NCBI RefSeq assembly: GCF_000425305.1
Contig: NZ_AUDE01000024.1
Coordinates: forward strand, 1 to 64,000
DNA length: 64,000 bases
Source: Psychroserpens burtonensis DSM 12212
GTDB lineage: Bacteria > Bacteroidota > Bacteroidia > Flavobacteriales > Flavobacteriaceae
Direction of reading: 5' to 3'
The position numbers and the translations under genes were made by a program. Shown here piece by piece: positions 46,407 to 55,190 of this stretch. Positions within the stretch are counted from its first letter, which is position 1; the number at the start of each line of letters is the position of its first letter. The notes beneath the pieces are model-generated. The model did not search any database and was not told the DNA's origin. It saw nothing but the letters and a program-made list of their open reading frames with translations.

Positions 46407-48560
46407 TTATTTTACAGGAACAGGAAATCCGCGATCTATCATCAACGCTTCAATCTGAGCATCACGACCTCTAAATAGGCGATAGGCTTCCGCAGGATCC
46501 ATAGAGTTTCTAGGTGCAAATAAATACTTCACAAGTTTATCTGCTACCGCCTTGTCGTAAAAACCACCTGGAGCTTCTTTAAACGCTTCGGAAGCATCAC
46601 TTGTTAAGACATCTGCCCACATGTAACCGTAATATGCAGTAGCATAGCCTTCACCAGAAAACACATGACCAAATTGTGGTGTTCTATGACGCATTGGTAA
46701 TTCGTTTGGCATGTTTAATTCAGCTAACGTTTCACGTTCAAATTTGTCAATATCGATATTTGTTGGATCGGCTAAATGTAATTTCATATCCATTAATGCA
46801 GATGCTAGATATTCTGTAGTCTCAAAACCTTGATTAAATGTTGACGCTTTTTTGATTTTCTCTACTAATGATGCCGGAATTGGCTCACCAGTTTCATGAT
46901 GCACTAAAAACTGATTAATCACTTCATCTGTAGATAACCAACGTTCTAATAATTGTGATTGGAACTCTGTATAATCTCTTACTCCACTATTTAAAGTTGG
47001 ATACTTCACGTTACTAGAAAAGAAATGTAGTGCATGACCAAATTCATGAAAAAATGTTGTCGCATCATCCCAGGATACTAAAACAGATTCTCCAGGAGCT
47101 GGCTTTACAAAATTAGAATTGTTAGAAGCTAAGACATTAGTTTCGCCTTTGTAAGACGTGTAACTTCTATACGTTGTTGCCCAAGCACCAGACCGCTTAC
47201 CTTCGCGAGCGTAAGGGTCTAAATACCAAAGACCAATATGTTTTCCAGAATCTTTATCTGTGACTTCCCAAACAGTAACATCTTCATGAAATACAGGTAC
47301 TTTCCCTTCTTCGACTGGTGTGAATTTATAATTAAACAGACGACCAGCCACATAAAACATAGCATCGGTTAATTTATCTAATTGTAAATATTGCTTCACT
47401 TCGTCGCTATCCAAATCATATTTTTTCTGACGTACTTTTTCAGCATAATAACGATAATCCCAGGGCTTAATTTTGAGCCTATCTCCACTAGTATTGGCAA
47501 CCGTTTGCATATCTGCAACTTCTTCGTTCACACGAGCAATAGCAGCTGGCCAAACAGCCATCATTAAATCCATGGCACGCTCTGGTGTTTTAGCCATACG
47601 ATCTTGGAGTCTCCACTGTGCATAGTTGTCATAACCCATTAGGCCAACGCGTTCTTTACGCAGTTTTAAAATGGCTGTAATAATGGCATTGTTGTCGTAA
47701 TCATCTGCATTATCACCTCGTGAGTAGTAGTTGGTCCAAACGATTTTTCTCAGTTTTCTTTCTGTTGAATAGGTTAAGAAAGGATCCATTGATGATCGCG
47801 AATTCGTAATCGCATATGTACCATCTTCTCCTTTGTCTATTGCTATTTTTGCCGCAGATTTAATAAAAGATTCAGACAATCCACCTAACTGATTTTTATT
47901 CAAATACGTGACGTAGTTTTCTTCGTCGTGTAATACGTTGTTAGAAAAATCAGTGTATAAAGAAGATAATTCTTTGTTGATAGCTGCATAGCGTGTTTTT
48001 TGTTCAGCGTTTAGATTAGCGCCATTCATTTCAAATCCTTTGTATGTTAAATCAACTACACGTTGCTGATCTGCTGGTAAAGGATTGTTTTGAGACGCAT
48101 TATAAACAGCTTGGACACGTTGAAATAATTTTTCGTTTTGGGATATTTTAGAGTTGTAGTCTGATAATTTAGGTGCCAATTCACCTTGAATATTTCTAAA
48201 CTCTGGAGATGACATATTGCTACTTAAGATACCGTAATAGGTAAACACATGATTAAGTGTATTTGCAGAAGCCTCTAAAGGCACGATTGTATTCTCAAAG
48301 GTAGCTGCTTCTGCGTTGTTTAAAATGGTTTCAATGTCTTTAAGACCGAGTTCCATTCCCGTTTCCACAGCGTCTTTAACATCTGCAATAGTCATTTTGT
48401 CAAATGCAGGAAGTCCTTGATATGGGCCTTTCCATTTTTGGAGTAATACATTATCGGTATCGTTCATAACTATTTTTTCTTCGAAATTTTTATCGTCCTT
48501 ACACGTAGAAAACAGAACGATACTGAATATAAATGCAGCTTTTAGGGGTTTTGAGATCAT
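46407..48560 (-). CDS. M3-family metallopeptidase (Dcp/oligopeptidase type) lipoprotein
   Basis: 717 residues from ATG at 48558-48560; an upstream ATG at 48578 only adds six residues before the leader MISKPLKAAFIFSIVLFSTC. Lipobox cysteine follows. The zinc motif HEFGHALHFF (HExxH) is near residue 505, with GSGAWATTYRSYTSY-like segment (core RSGAWATTYR) before it and the C-terminal FSGEGYATAYYGYMWADV typical of M3 (thimet-type) enzymes. It cleaves short peptides, here probably in the periplasm. Its gene is flanked by heptamer tandem arrays on both sides. Confidence 0.9.
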   Translation of the reverse strand: MISKPLKAAFIFSIVLFSTCKDDKNFEEKIVMNDTDNVLLQKWKGPYQGLPAFDKMTIADVKDAVETGMELGLKDIETILNNAEAATFENTIVPLEASANTLNHVFTYYGILSSNMSSPEFRNIQGELAPKLSDYNSKISQNEKLFQRVQAVYNASQNNPLPADQQRVVDLTYKGFEMNGANLNAEQKTRYAAINKELSSLYTDFSNNVLHDEENYVTYLNKNQLGGLSESFIKSAAKIAIDKGEDGTYAITNSRSSMDPFLTYSTERKLRKIVWTNYYSRGDNADDYDNNAIITAILKLRKERVGLMGYDNYAQWRLQDRMAKTPERAMDLMMAVWPAAIARVNEEVADMQTVANTSGDRLKIKPWDYRYYAEKVRQKKYDLDSDEVKQYLQLDKLTDAMFYVAGRLFNYKFTPVEEGKVPVFHEDVTVWEVTDKDSGKHIGLWYLDPYAREGKRSGAWATTYRSYTSYKGETNVLASNNSNFVKPAPGESVLVSWDDATTFFHEFGHALHFFSSNVKYPTLNSGVRDYTEFQSQLLERWLSTDEVINQFLVHHETGEPIPASLVEKIKKASTFNQGFETTEYLASALMDMKLHLADPTNIDIDKFERETLAELNMPNELPMRHRTPQFGHVFSGEGYATAYYGYMWADVLTSDASEAFKEAPGGFYDKAVADKLVKYLFAPRNSMDPAEAYRLFRGRDAQIEALMIDRGFPVPVK

Positions 48561-48635
48561 TATATTTTTGTATTGCATTAGTGAGTTTCAAGGTAGTTAA
48601 AAATGATGAACTGGGCTGTTTTGGAATTCTTAATT

Positions 48636-48705
48636 TATCAAATATCAAATATCAAATATCAAATATCAAATATCAGGTATTAGGTATCAGTTATCAGGTA
48701 TCAGG
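48636..48705. repeat. Heptamer tandem array, 10 units of TATCAAA/TATCAGG
   Basis: Five exact TATCAAA units, then TATCAGG, TATTAGG, TATCAGT, TATCAGG and TATCAGG, 70 bp in all. It lies 76 bp upstream of the M3 peptidase start, in its likely promoter region. Confidence 0.93.
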
Positions 48706-48738
48706 TGTTTGCTTTTGGGTTTCTTACTGTTGGATATC

Positions 48739-48913
48739 AAACCCTCCTGATTTATCTGCGGTAAATCTGTCCTCCCTTCCAAAAGAAGGGAGGAGCTGGC
48801 TCAATCGCTATTTTTGACTTTTTAAAGAAGACAAAGTCAAATTATAAGCAAAATCTGGCTACTTCCTTCGGTTGAAGGGAGGACAATTCAGCGAAGCTGA
48901 AGAGGAGGGTTTT
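48739..48913. repeat. 175-bp element with inverted ends (MITE-like)
   Basis: AAACCCTCCT at 48739-48748 is the reverse complement of AGGAGGGTTT at 48904-48913; inner arms TGTCCTCCCTTC (48768-48779) and GAAGGGAGGACA (48874-48885) also match. There is no coding frame. Such CCTCCCTTC-rich inverted elements are common between genes in Flavobacteriaceae, where they look like non-autonomous mobile repeats. No target duplication was found by eye. Confidence 0.7.
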
Positions 48914-49030
48914 TAGGAAAACAGTAAGATATTAAGTGTTTCCGAAGAAAAAAATCATTTGATTGTACGAAATAAGAAACAAGTACGCCATATGAGTAAG
49001 CTTTGTGTCTCTGCACCTTTGCGATAAAAA

Positions 49031-49738
49031 TCAATCCAAAATCTCAACACGTCGTATGTATACATTTTTAAGAGGCCAGTCTGAATCGTCTGTATCTACA
49101 TTTGCAATTTTATCAGCGACATCTAAACCGCTAGTTACTTTTCCGAAGATGGTATAATCACCATCCAGCTCATGCACATCTCTTAGCATGATAAAAAACT
49201 CATAGGGTGACGCCAGTTTATACGGATTTTCAATATCACTACTAGGCATAGAAATGACACCTCGATCATGATGAAAACCACGTTTTGTATCTGTTGGTAA
49301 TAAGTATTTGCCAATATAGCGTCGCTTGCGCATCACCTCTCTATTATCTGTACTACCACCTTGAATGATGTAATTTTCTATCACTCTGTAAAATTGAGTA
49401 TCATTAAAATAGCCTTTTTTTGCTAGGTAAATAAAGTTAGAACGGTGAAACTTTGTTTCGTTAAACAGCAGGATGTCTATGTTGCCATAATCAGTCACAA
49501 TGCGAACTTTATTCTCTTTATGTCTTTTGTCATATTCTAAAAAGAATTCCATCGCATTGTCCTTATTCAATAGGAATTCTTTTTGATTATCCTCAGGGAT
49601 TGTATCTGTTTTTAATGCTTTAGATTCCTTTTTTATCTGCGTAGAATCTATTGCTTGGGTAGGTGTTTTCTTTTGAGATTGTTTATCTTCACAATTGAAA
49701 ATCACCAAACACAATACTGTCATTATAAAAAACCTCAT
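49031..49738 (-). CDS. Cyclophilin-type peptidyl-prolyl isomerase, lipoprotein
   Basis: 235 residues. Lipoprotein leader with cysteine in LVIFNCEDK. A charged linker (residues 25-75) leads to the cyclophilin domain: VTDYGNIDILLFNETKFHRSNFI near 83-105, FYRVIENYIIQGG near 117-129 (the F..V...F.IQGG signature), YEFFIMLRDVHELDGDYTIFGKV near 178-200. It assists folding of exported proteins in the periplasm. It is divergent from the NUDIX gene with only 6 bp between starts, so their promoters overlap the opposite coding regions. Confidence 0.92.
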   Translation of the reverse strand: MRFFIMTVLCLVIFNCEDKQSQKKTPTQAIDSTQIKKESKALKTDTIPEDNQKEFLLNKDNAMEFFLEYDKRHKENKVRIVTDYGNIDILLFNETKFHRSNFIYLAKKGYFNDTQFYRVIENYIIQGGSTDNREVMRKRRYIGKYLLPTDTKRGFHHDRGVISMPSSDIENPYKLASPYEFFIMLRDVHELDGDYTIFGKVTSGLDVADKIANVDTDDSDWPLKNVYIRRVEILD

Positions 49739-49744
49739 AAGGGA

Positions 49745-50383
49745 ATGAATTTTGAAACGTTCATAAAATCTGCTTCAAAAATAAAAAATCTAAATCTTCC
49801 AGGAGAAGACTCTCAATTTAAAATGTCACCACCTTTTAGAAGAGACCTTATAGATGAGAATAGGGAGAAGATGAAATATGCCAGAAAAGCAGGAGTTATG
49901 GCATTATTTTATCCAAATGACGCAGGAGAAACATATCTTATACTTATTTTAAGAAAGACGTATAAAGGCGTACATTCTTCTCAAGTAGGTTTTCCAGGAG
50001 GAAAATATGAAGACGACGATCCAGATTTAGAATATACTGCGTTACGTGAAACTTATGAGGAGGTTGGTGTGCCAATTACAGATATGAAAGTACTGAAGGC
50101 GCTGACTAAGCTGTACATTCCGCCAAGCAATTTCACAGTGTCTCCTTACATAGCAATAACACAACAAACACCACAGTTTATAAAGCAAGATGAAGAGGTT
50201 GAAGATTTGATAGAAGTCTCTTTGTCTCATTTTTTAGATGATAATAGGAGCGACGTAAATGTGATGACCTCAATGAATAAAGAATTAGAAGTTCCTGCAT
50301 TTACACTCAACGGTCATATCGTTTGGGGAGCAACAGCTATGATGCTGAGTGAATTAAAAGACTTGTTAAAAATGGTACTATAA
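49745..50383 (+). CDS. NUDIX hydrolase, CoA pyrophosphatase-like
   Basis: 212 residues from ATG 49745; a longer frame from 49655 would run into the divergent cyclophilin gene and gives a cysteine-rich non-conserved head. The NUDIX box GGKYEDDD...ALRETYEEVGV (GX5EX7REUXEEXGU) is complete near residues 87-109, preceded by QVGFPGG, the pattern of CoA diphosphatases (NudL type). Substrate likely CoA or a CoA derivative; cytoplasmic. Confidence 0.88.
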   Translation: MNFETFIKSASKIKNLNLPGEDSQFKMSPPFRRDLIDENREKMKYARKAGVMALFYPNDAGETYLILILRKTYKGVHSSQVGFPGGKYEDDDPDLEYTALRETYEEVGVPITDMKVLKALTKLYIPPSNFTVSPYIAITQQTPQFIKQDEEVEDLIEVSLSHFLDDNRSDVNVMTSMNKELEVPAFTLNGHIVWGATAMMLSELKDLLKMVL

Positions 50384-50523
50384 AATATAGTTTTTTGTAA
50401 TTTTGCTTTTGAAATTTTTAGTAATTTTTATTTGCAGTGAAAATTAAATTTAAATAGTAATTTTTAACTAATTGAAACGAATGAATGCATGATTTCAATT
50501 GGATTACTAATCAAAAATAATTA

Positions 50524-51324
50524 ATGGGATTATTTAAAAGAAACCCTTTTGGGCACATACTTTTTGTAAAGAAATGGTTGATTAGAATTTTAGGAGCTCT
50601 TACGCACCGCAGGTTTAGAGGGTTTAATGAGCTTCAAATAGAGGGCTCTGAAATCATTAAAAATCTACCCGATAACAATGTTCTTTTTATATCAAATCAC
50701 CAGACCTATTTTGCAGATGTAATTTCAATGTTTCATGTATTTAATGCGAGTCTAAGTGATCGTGGAGATTCGATAAAAAATATAGGTTATCTTTGGAATC
50801 CCAAACTAAATATTTATTACGTTGCCGCTAAAGAAACCATGAAATCTGGCTTATTACCAAAGATTTTAGCTTATGTTGGTTCTATTAGTATCGAGCGTAC
50901 ATGGCGAGCTGAAGGTCAAAATGTAAATCGTCAGGTTAAAATGAGTGATATTTCTAGCATTGGAAAGGCTTTAGATGACGGTTGGGTTATAACATTTCCG
51001 CAAGGAACTACGACGCCTTTTAAGCCTATTCGTAAAGGTACAGCTCATATTATAAAGAAGTACAAACCAATAGTTGTTCCTATTGTAATAGACGGGTTTA
51101 GACGGTCATTTGATAAAAAAGGATTGCGTGTTAAGAAGAAAAATGTCTATCAATCTTTTGAAATCAAAGAGCCTCTAGAGATTGATTACGACAATGAATC
51201 CATCGATTCTATTGTAGAAAAAATTGAATATGCTATTGAGCAACATCCGTCATTTTTGAAGGTGATTCCACAAGATGAACTAGAAGAAAAGGAGCGACTT
51301 AATCGAGAGTTACGCGATTGGTAA
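50524..51324 (+). CDS. 1-acyl-glycerol-3-phosphate acyltransferase-like (PlsC family)
   Basis: 266 residues with the PlsC blocks: SNHQTYFADV near residues 58-67, KETMKSGLLPKIL, FPQGTTTPFKPIRKGTA near 159-175. The first block is spaced HX5D rather than the standard HX4D, and block III reads FPQGT in place of FPEGT. Members of this subtype acylate lysophosphatidic acid or ornithine-lipid precursors; which one cannot be told. No long transmembrane helix; membrane-associated. Confidence 0.83.
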   Translation: MGLFKRNPFGHILFVKKWLIRILGALTHRRFRGFNELQIEGSEIIKNLPDNNVLFISNHQTYFADVISMFHVFNASLSDRGDSIKNIGYLWNPKLNIYYVAAKETMKSGLLPKILAYVGSISIERTWRAEGQNVNRQVKMSDISSIGKALDDGWVITFPQGTTTPFKPIRKGTAHIIKKYKPIVVPIVIDGFRRSFDKKGLRVKKKNVYQSFEIKEPLEIDYDNESIDSIVEKIEYAIEQHPSFLKVIPQDELEEKERLNRELRDW

Positions 51325-51337
51325 TTGTCTTATTGTT

Positions 51338-51564
51338 TTAAGCAAAAGCATTATATAGTGAACGTCCAATGACTACCAGCAAGAATATTAATAATGCAGA
51401 AAAAAGAAATATCTCAAAGGTTTTCAAGATTAACCTTGCGCCAGCAACATAACAACTATTCTCGTATTCTCCTTGAAGTATAATATGGTTTTTTTGTTGC
51501 GATATCTTATCCTTAAATAAAGCCAACCAATAGGGACATATGAAATACGCGCTAGAATTTCCAT
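51338..51564 (-). pseudogene. Small membrane protein gene with a one-base frameshift in an A7 run
   Basis: ATG at 51562-51564 opens MEILARISYVPIGWLYLRIR and stays in frame to the A7 run in CGCAACAAAAAAACC. Adding one A there continues as NHIILQGEYENSCYVAGARL and a transmembrane helix (FEIFLFSALLIFLLVVIG) to the stop at 51338. The total 227 bp is one base short. The product would be a 75-residue membrane protein, last in the sigma-factor operon. A 62-codon frame from 51526 alone lacks the conserved head. Homopolymer error is a real alternative. Confidence 0.7.
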
Positions 51565-51565
51565 T

Positions 51566-51670
51566 TTAGCTTAGTATTAGCTCGTCTTTAGAACCTGCTT
51601 TCTTTATACCTAGACAATTTACTTTGTAACAGCTTTCGTGATCTTCAATATGGAGTTTTATCTGTTTCAT
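51566..51670 (-). CDS. Short conserved ORF in the second ECF sigma operon, 34 aa
   Basis: ATG at 51668-51670 lies 2 bp after the stop of the upstream membrane protein gene; the frame gives MKQIKLHIEDHESCYKVNCL and ends at 51566, directly before the next gene. Two cysteines (residues 14 and 19) are notable. The tight fit between two operon genes makes translation likely. Function unknown; no hydrophobic segment. Confidence 0.5.
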   Translation of the reverse strand: MKQIKLHIEDHESCYKVNCLGIKKAGSKDELILS

Positions 51671-51672
51671 TA

Positions 51673-52311
51673 TTACACTTCCAACTTCTTAAGCTCCTCG
51701 TAATTACTGTTAAGTCGTTTCAATAAAATGCCATAGATAAGACGATAGAACAACCAAAATACGAGTAAGAAAAAAGCAATAAATAGCATCATGACAACAG
51801 TTACAATAAACATTTGCTTACTAGAATATTGAGCAAATTGTTCAGTTACTTCTGGATTGTAATTAATAGTGTAATATAAACCAATTGATAGTGATAAAAA
51901 CCCCATAACGAGATTGTAAATCACATAATACTTTATTACTTTTCTAGTCTTCAGAATATTTTCCATTAGTTTTTTTGCACTATCTGTAACAGAAATAGAC
52001 TTGTAGGATTTAAAAAGTAGATATACAAAGACAAGTATGACAAGAATGCTAAAGATGGTGATCCCAATTAGTAAAGTAACATTGCCAAACATGGCAACCA
52101 ATTCTTCACGGTAATCTTCTGAAGCAAACAAAGGATAAATATTAGCAACAAGCCAAAATAGAAGCTCTGCGATGCTTATATAAAATAGCGTTTTTACAAT
52201 CGATGACGATTTTTTATGCAGCATGGGGTAGATATCCTTACCCAGTAGTTGTTGATTAACTTGCGTTGTGTTGGCTTGCCAATCTTTTTTTAATAAGTCT
52301 AACTCATCCAT
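51673..52311 (-). CDS. Membrane protein next to ECF sigma factor (putative anti-sigma)
   Basis: 212 residues. The N-terminal 35 residues (MDELDLLKKDWQANTTQVNQ) are soluble and charged, of the kind that starts many anti-sigma-like proteins of Bacteroidota; four transmembrane helices follow. It begins 4 bp after the sigma gene on the same strand, and the start of such a pair is normally a sigma/anti-sigma couple. No ZAS zinc motif is present, so the assignment is from context only. Confidence 0.7.
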   Translation of the reverse strand: MDELDLLKKDWQANTTQVNQQLLGKDIYPMLHKKSSSIVKTLFYISIAELLFWLVANIYPLFASEDYREELVAMFGNVTLLIGITIFSILVILVFVYLLFKSYKSISVTDSAKKLMENILKTRKVIKYYVIYNLVMGFLSLSIGLYYTINYNPEVTEQFAQYSSKQMFIVTVVMMLFIAFFLLVFWLFYRLIYGILLKRLNSNYEELKKLEV

Positions 52312-52315
52312 AATA

Positions 52316-52810
52316 TCACGGATTTAATATTGTTCTTAATTTTTTCTTCACCCTATTCATTTTTACACGAGCATTAACTTCGCTAATACCTAGGGTTTCA
52401 CTTATTTCTTTATAATTTTTATCTTCTAAATACAATAGTACTAATGCTTTTTCAATATCATTTAATTGGTGTACTGCTTCGTATAATAATTTTAGTTGCT
52501 GCTCTTCGGTATCGTCATATTCTACAGATTTTATTTTAAAAGATACAGTTTCAAACTCTTGCGTTTTGATGGTACGCTTTGATTTTCGATATAGTGTAAT
52601 TGCGGTATTTAATCCTACCCGATACATCCAAGTACTAAACTTCGCATCGCCTCGAAATTTTGGATATGCTTTCCATAACTGTATCGTTATCTCTTGAAAC
52701 AAATCATTGTGAGCATCTTGATTATTGGTATATAATCTACATACTTTATGCACAATGTTCTGATGTTTCTCAAGTAATTCTACAAAACTATGTTCGAGTT
52801 CTTTATTCAA
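52316..52810 (-). CDS. ECF sigma-70 factor
   Basis: 164 residues with region 2 (HNDLFQEITIQLWKAYPKF near residues 33-51, WMYRVGLNTAI) and region 4 (YKEISETLGISEVNARVKMNRVKKKL). The only start that gives the full region 2 is TTG at 52808-52810; an in-frame stop lies three codons upstream and no ATG fits. It heads an operon with a membrane protein and two small genes. The signal sensed is unknown. It is separate from the FecI-like system at 20408. Confidence 0.88.
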   Translation of the reverse strand: MNKELEHSFVELLEKHQNIVHKVCRLYTNNQDAHNDLFQEITIQLWKAYPKFRGDAKFSTWMYRVGLNTAITLYRKSKRTIKTQEFETVSFKIKSVEYDDTEEQQLKLLYEAVHQLNDIEKALVLLYLEDKNYKEISETLGISEVNARVKMNRVKKKLRTILNP

Positions 52811-52944
52811 ATTTGATTAGTTAGTTACTTATAAGTAGTATTAAAATTTAAAATGTTACATTTCATTCAACATTAAATCAAAAATAAGATTTTAACTGGC
52901 ATAAATTGTATCTTTGGACATGACCTATTAAGTCGCTTTTTTAT

Positions 52945-54216
52945 ATGAATATTCCTGAATCAAAGTTCCCCAGAATTGTAATAATAGGTGGTGGTTTCGC
53001 CGGCGTAAATTTAGTAAAGTCATTAGCGAAAAAAGAGGTGCAGGTCGTTCTTTTGGACAAGCATAACTATCATACGTTTCAGCCATTATTATACCAAGTA
53101 TCTAGTTCAGGATTAGAACCCGACTCTATTGCATATCCGCTGAGAAAAATCATTAAAAAAAATAGCAATACATTTTTTAGACTTGCTGAAGTAGAAAATG
53201 TGAATGCAAAAAAAAATGAAATTAATACAAGTATTGGAACGCTTACATATGATTATTTAGTTATCGCTACTGGAACTAAAACTAATTATTTTGGTAATAA
53301 AACAATCGAAGCTAATAGCATGCCAATGAAAAGCATACCTCAGGCGCTCAATATTAGAAGTTTGATTCTCCAAAATTTTGAAAAAGCAGCTGTTACGAGC
53401 TCTATAAAAGACCGCCAAGCCTATTTGAATTTTGTTATTGTTGGAGGAGGTCCAACAGGAGTCGAACTGGCAGGAGCAATAGCCGAACTTAAAAATCATA
53501 TTCTCCCAAGAGATTATCGTGACTTAGATAGTAGTATTATGCAAATTCATTTATTAGAAGGAACAGATAGAGTGCTGCCGTCAATGAGTGCTACTGCTTC
53601 AAAGAAATCAGAGGGGTTTCTAAAAAGGTTAGGTGTTCGTGTGCACACGAATGTGTTTGTGAAAGATTATGATGGAAAACTGGTAACCACTAATTCTGAT
53701 TTAAAATTACAGACTGAAACTTTAATTTGGGCGGCAGGAGTCACAGGTTCTTTGGTGCATGGACTTAAAGCGGAGTCCATGTTAGAAAAAGCAAATCGAT
53801 ATGTAGTGAATCGCTTTAATCAAATTGAGGGCTACGATACTATTTTTGCTTTAGGCGATATCGCTTCTATGAGCACATTAGATTACCCTAATGGCCACCC
53901 ACAAGTCGCTCAGCCTGCAATTCAGCAAGGTAAACTTCTTGCAAAAAATATAATGCGAATTATTAACAAGCAATCACCAAAACCTTTTGTCTATAACGAT
54001 AAAGGCTCTATGGCAACAATTGGTCGTAATAAAGCTGTGGTAGATTTAAAACACTATAAATTTGGAGGATTCTTTGCTTGGTTTATTTGGATGTTTATTC
54101 ATTTAATATCACTTGTAGGTTTTCGAAACCGCGTTATTGTGTTCTTTAATTGGACGTATAACTATATTAATTTTGATAAAGCGGCACGACTTATTATTAG
54201 GCCTTATAAGAAGTAG
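52945..54216 (+). CDS. ndh: Type II NADH dehydrogenase-like FAD oxidoreductase (NDH-2)
   Basis: 423 residues. Two dinucleotide folds: IIGGGFAGVNLVKSL near residues 13-27 for FAD and VIVGGGPTGVELAGAI near 168-183 for NADH, plus IFALGDIASM near 301. The KHNYHTFQPLLYQVSSSGL segment near 47-65 is typical of NDH-2. The C-terminal 50 residues have an amphipathic or transmembrane stretch (FFAWFIWMFIHLISLVGF) that anchors it to the membrane. It passes electrons from NADH to quinone without proton pumping. Gene stands alone. Confidence 0.9.
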   Translation: MNIPESKFPRIVIIGGGFAGVNLVKSLAKKEVQVVLLDKHNYHTFQPLLYQVSSSGLEPDSIAYPLRKIIKKNSNTFFRLAEVENVNAKKNEINTSIGTLTYDYLVIATGTKTNYFGNKTIEANSMPMKSIPQALNIRSLILQNFEKAAVTSSIKDRQAYLNFVIVGGGPTGVELAGAIAELKNHILPRDYRDLDSSIMQIHLLEGTDRVLPSMSATASKKSEGFLKRLGVRVHTNVFVKDYDGKLVTTNSDLKLQTETLIWAAGVTGSLVHGLKAESMLEKANRYVVNRFNQIEGYDTIFALGDIASMSTLDYPNGHPQVAQPAIQQGKLLAKNIMRIINKQSPKPFVYNDKGSMATIGRNKAVVDLKHYKFGGFFAWFIWMFIHLISLVGFRNRVIVFFNWTYNYINFDKAARLIIRPYKK

Positions 54217-54352
54217 ATGTTTTGAGCTTTCCTTGGAGCAGGCTTTTTTCTAAACTCCGTTTAAGCTCTACACGACAGCTTTTATAAACTTTAACGACGC
54301 ACAGTAGCCACAAAAAGAGGTTCTGCCCATCCTTGTCTGTAGGAAGTCAGGT

Positions 54353-55033
54353 TTAACCTGAGGCTTTGGCTAATTTCAAAAGTCCTATAATGATTAAATA
54401 TTGAGCTAAAGCATAAGTAAATATGATACTTATATTTGAATAGGCTAGTGGCTCATGAAATTTATTTAGTGCCAATATACTATCAGAAATCATGAAAAAT
54501 AAGGCGCCCAAGAGTACCAATATATAACTCAGTCTTGGCGCATTTCCTTGTCGCAAAAAAGCAGATGTTGACATGCTTAAAATAACGAGCATATAAATTA
54601 TTACAGGTATAAACATCTCATGTAAACCTTCATTTAATAGATAAAACAAGCCCAAAGCATACAGTATTAAAAGCATCATAAAACCAAATGGATTTAAGGT
54701 TTTGTTTCTATGCTTTAAGAATGCGATGACATACATCACATGTGCTATTAGAAAAGCAACCAAACCAAATAAGAAGTATGTTGGTGAAGACTCTACAAAC
54801 ATGAGAAGGACATCTCCAACTAGTGAAAATAATAAAGCAGCGGTTGTAATTAATCTCAAGTTTTTATTGAGCGTTTTACTATGCATCCAAAAGAAAATTA
54901 ACAAGGATATTACGATTGCGGGTTTAAAACCATAATGAAAGGATGCGAAATCTTCTGAAGACTCTGTAATTAATTCTGCAAGGACAATGAAGCCGTAAAT
55001 AATGCTGAATTTTTTTTCTGAAAATGTAAGCAT
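54353..55033 (-). CDS. Lysoplasmalogenase-like YhhN family membrane protein
   Basis: 226 residues, eight transmembrane helices. YhhN landmarks: TTAALLFSLVGDVLLMF near residue 62-78 (the S-x-x-G-D motif) and LVLLGALFFMISDSILALNKF near 172-192 (the SD.ILA motif). Human and bacterial family members hydrolyse the vinyl-ether bond of lysoplasmalogens; activity in bacteria is sometimes shown. Inner membrane. Converges with the NDH-2 gene. Confidence 0.88.
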   Translation of the reverse strand: MLTFSEKKFSIIYGFIVLAELITESSEDFASFHYGFKPAIVISLLIFFWMHSKTLNKNLRLITTAALLFSLVGDVLLMFVESSPTYFLFGLVAFLIAHVMYVIAFLKHRNKTLNPFGFMMLLILYALGLFYLLNEGLHEMFIPVIIYMLVILSMSTSAFLRQGNAPRLSYILVLLGALFFMISDSILALNKFHEPLAYSNISIIFTYALAQYLIIIGLLKLAKASG

Positions 55034-55190
55034 ACATTATTGAATTTCTCAAAAATATGCAATTCGGTATTGATTTTTGACAATTGAGTCATATAGAATT
55101 TTATTAGTTGCGATTGTTATTCATTTTTGACCTATCAATTAACACTGAAAATAGTTCAGTACAAGAAACGAATAGTTAAAATAATCAACC

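Noticed and set aside
48533-48817. Plus-strand frame through the TATCAAA array
   Set aside because: The frame is open because of the tandem repeat and runs into the inverted element; it is not a gene.
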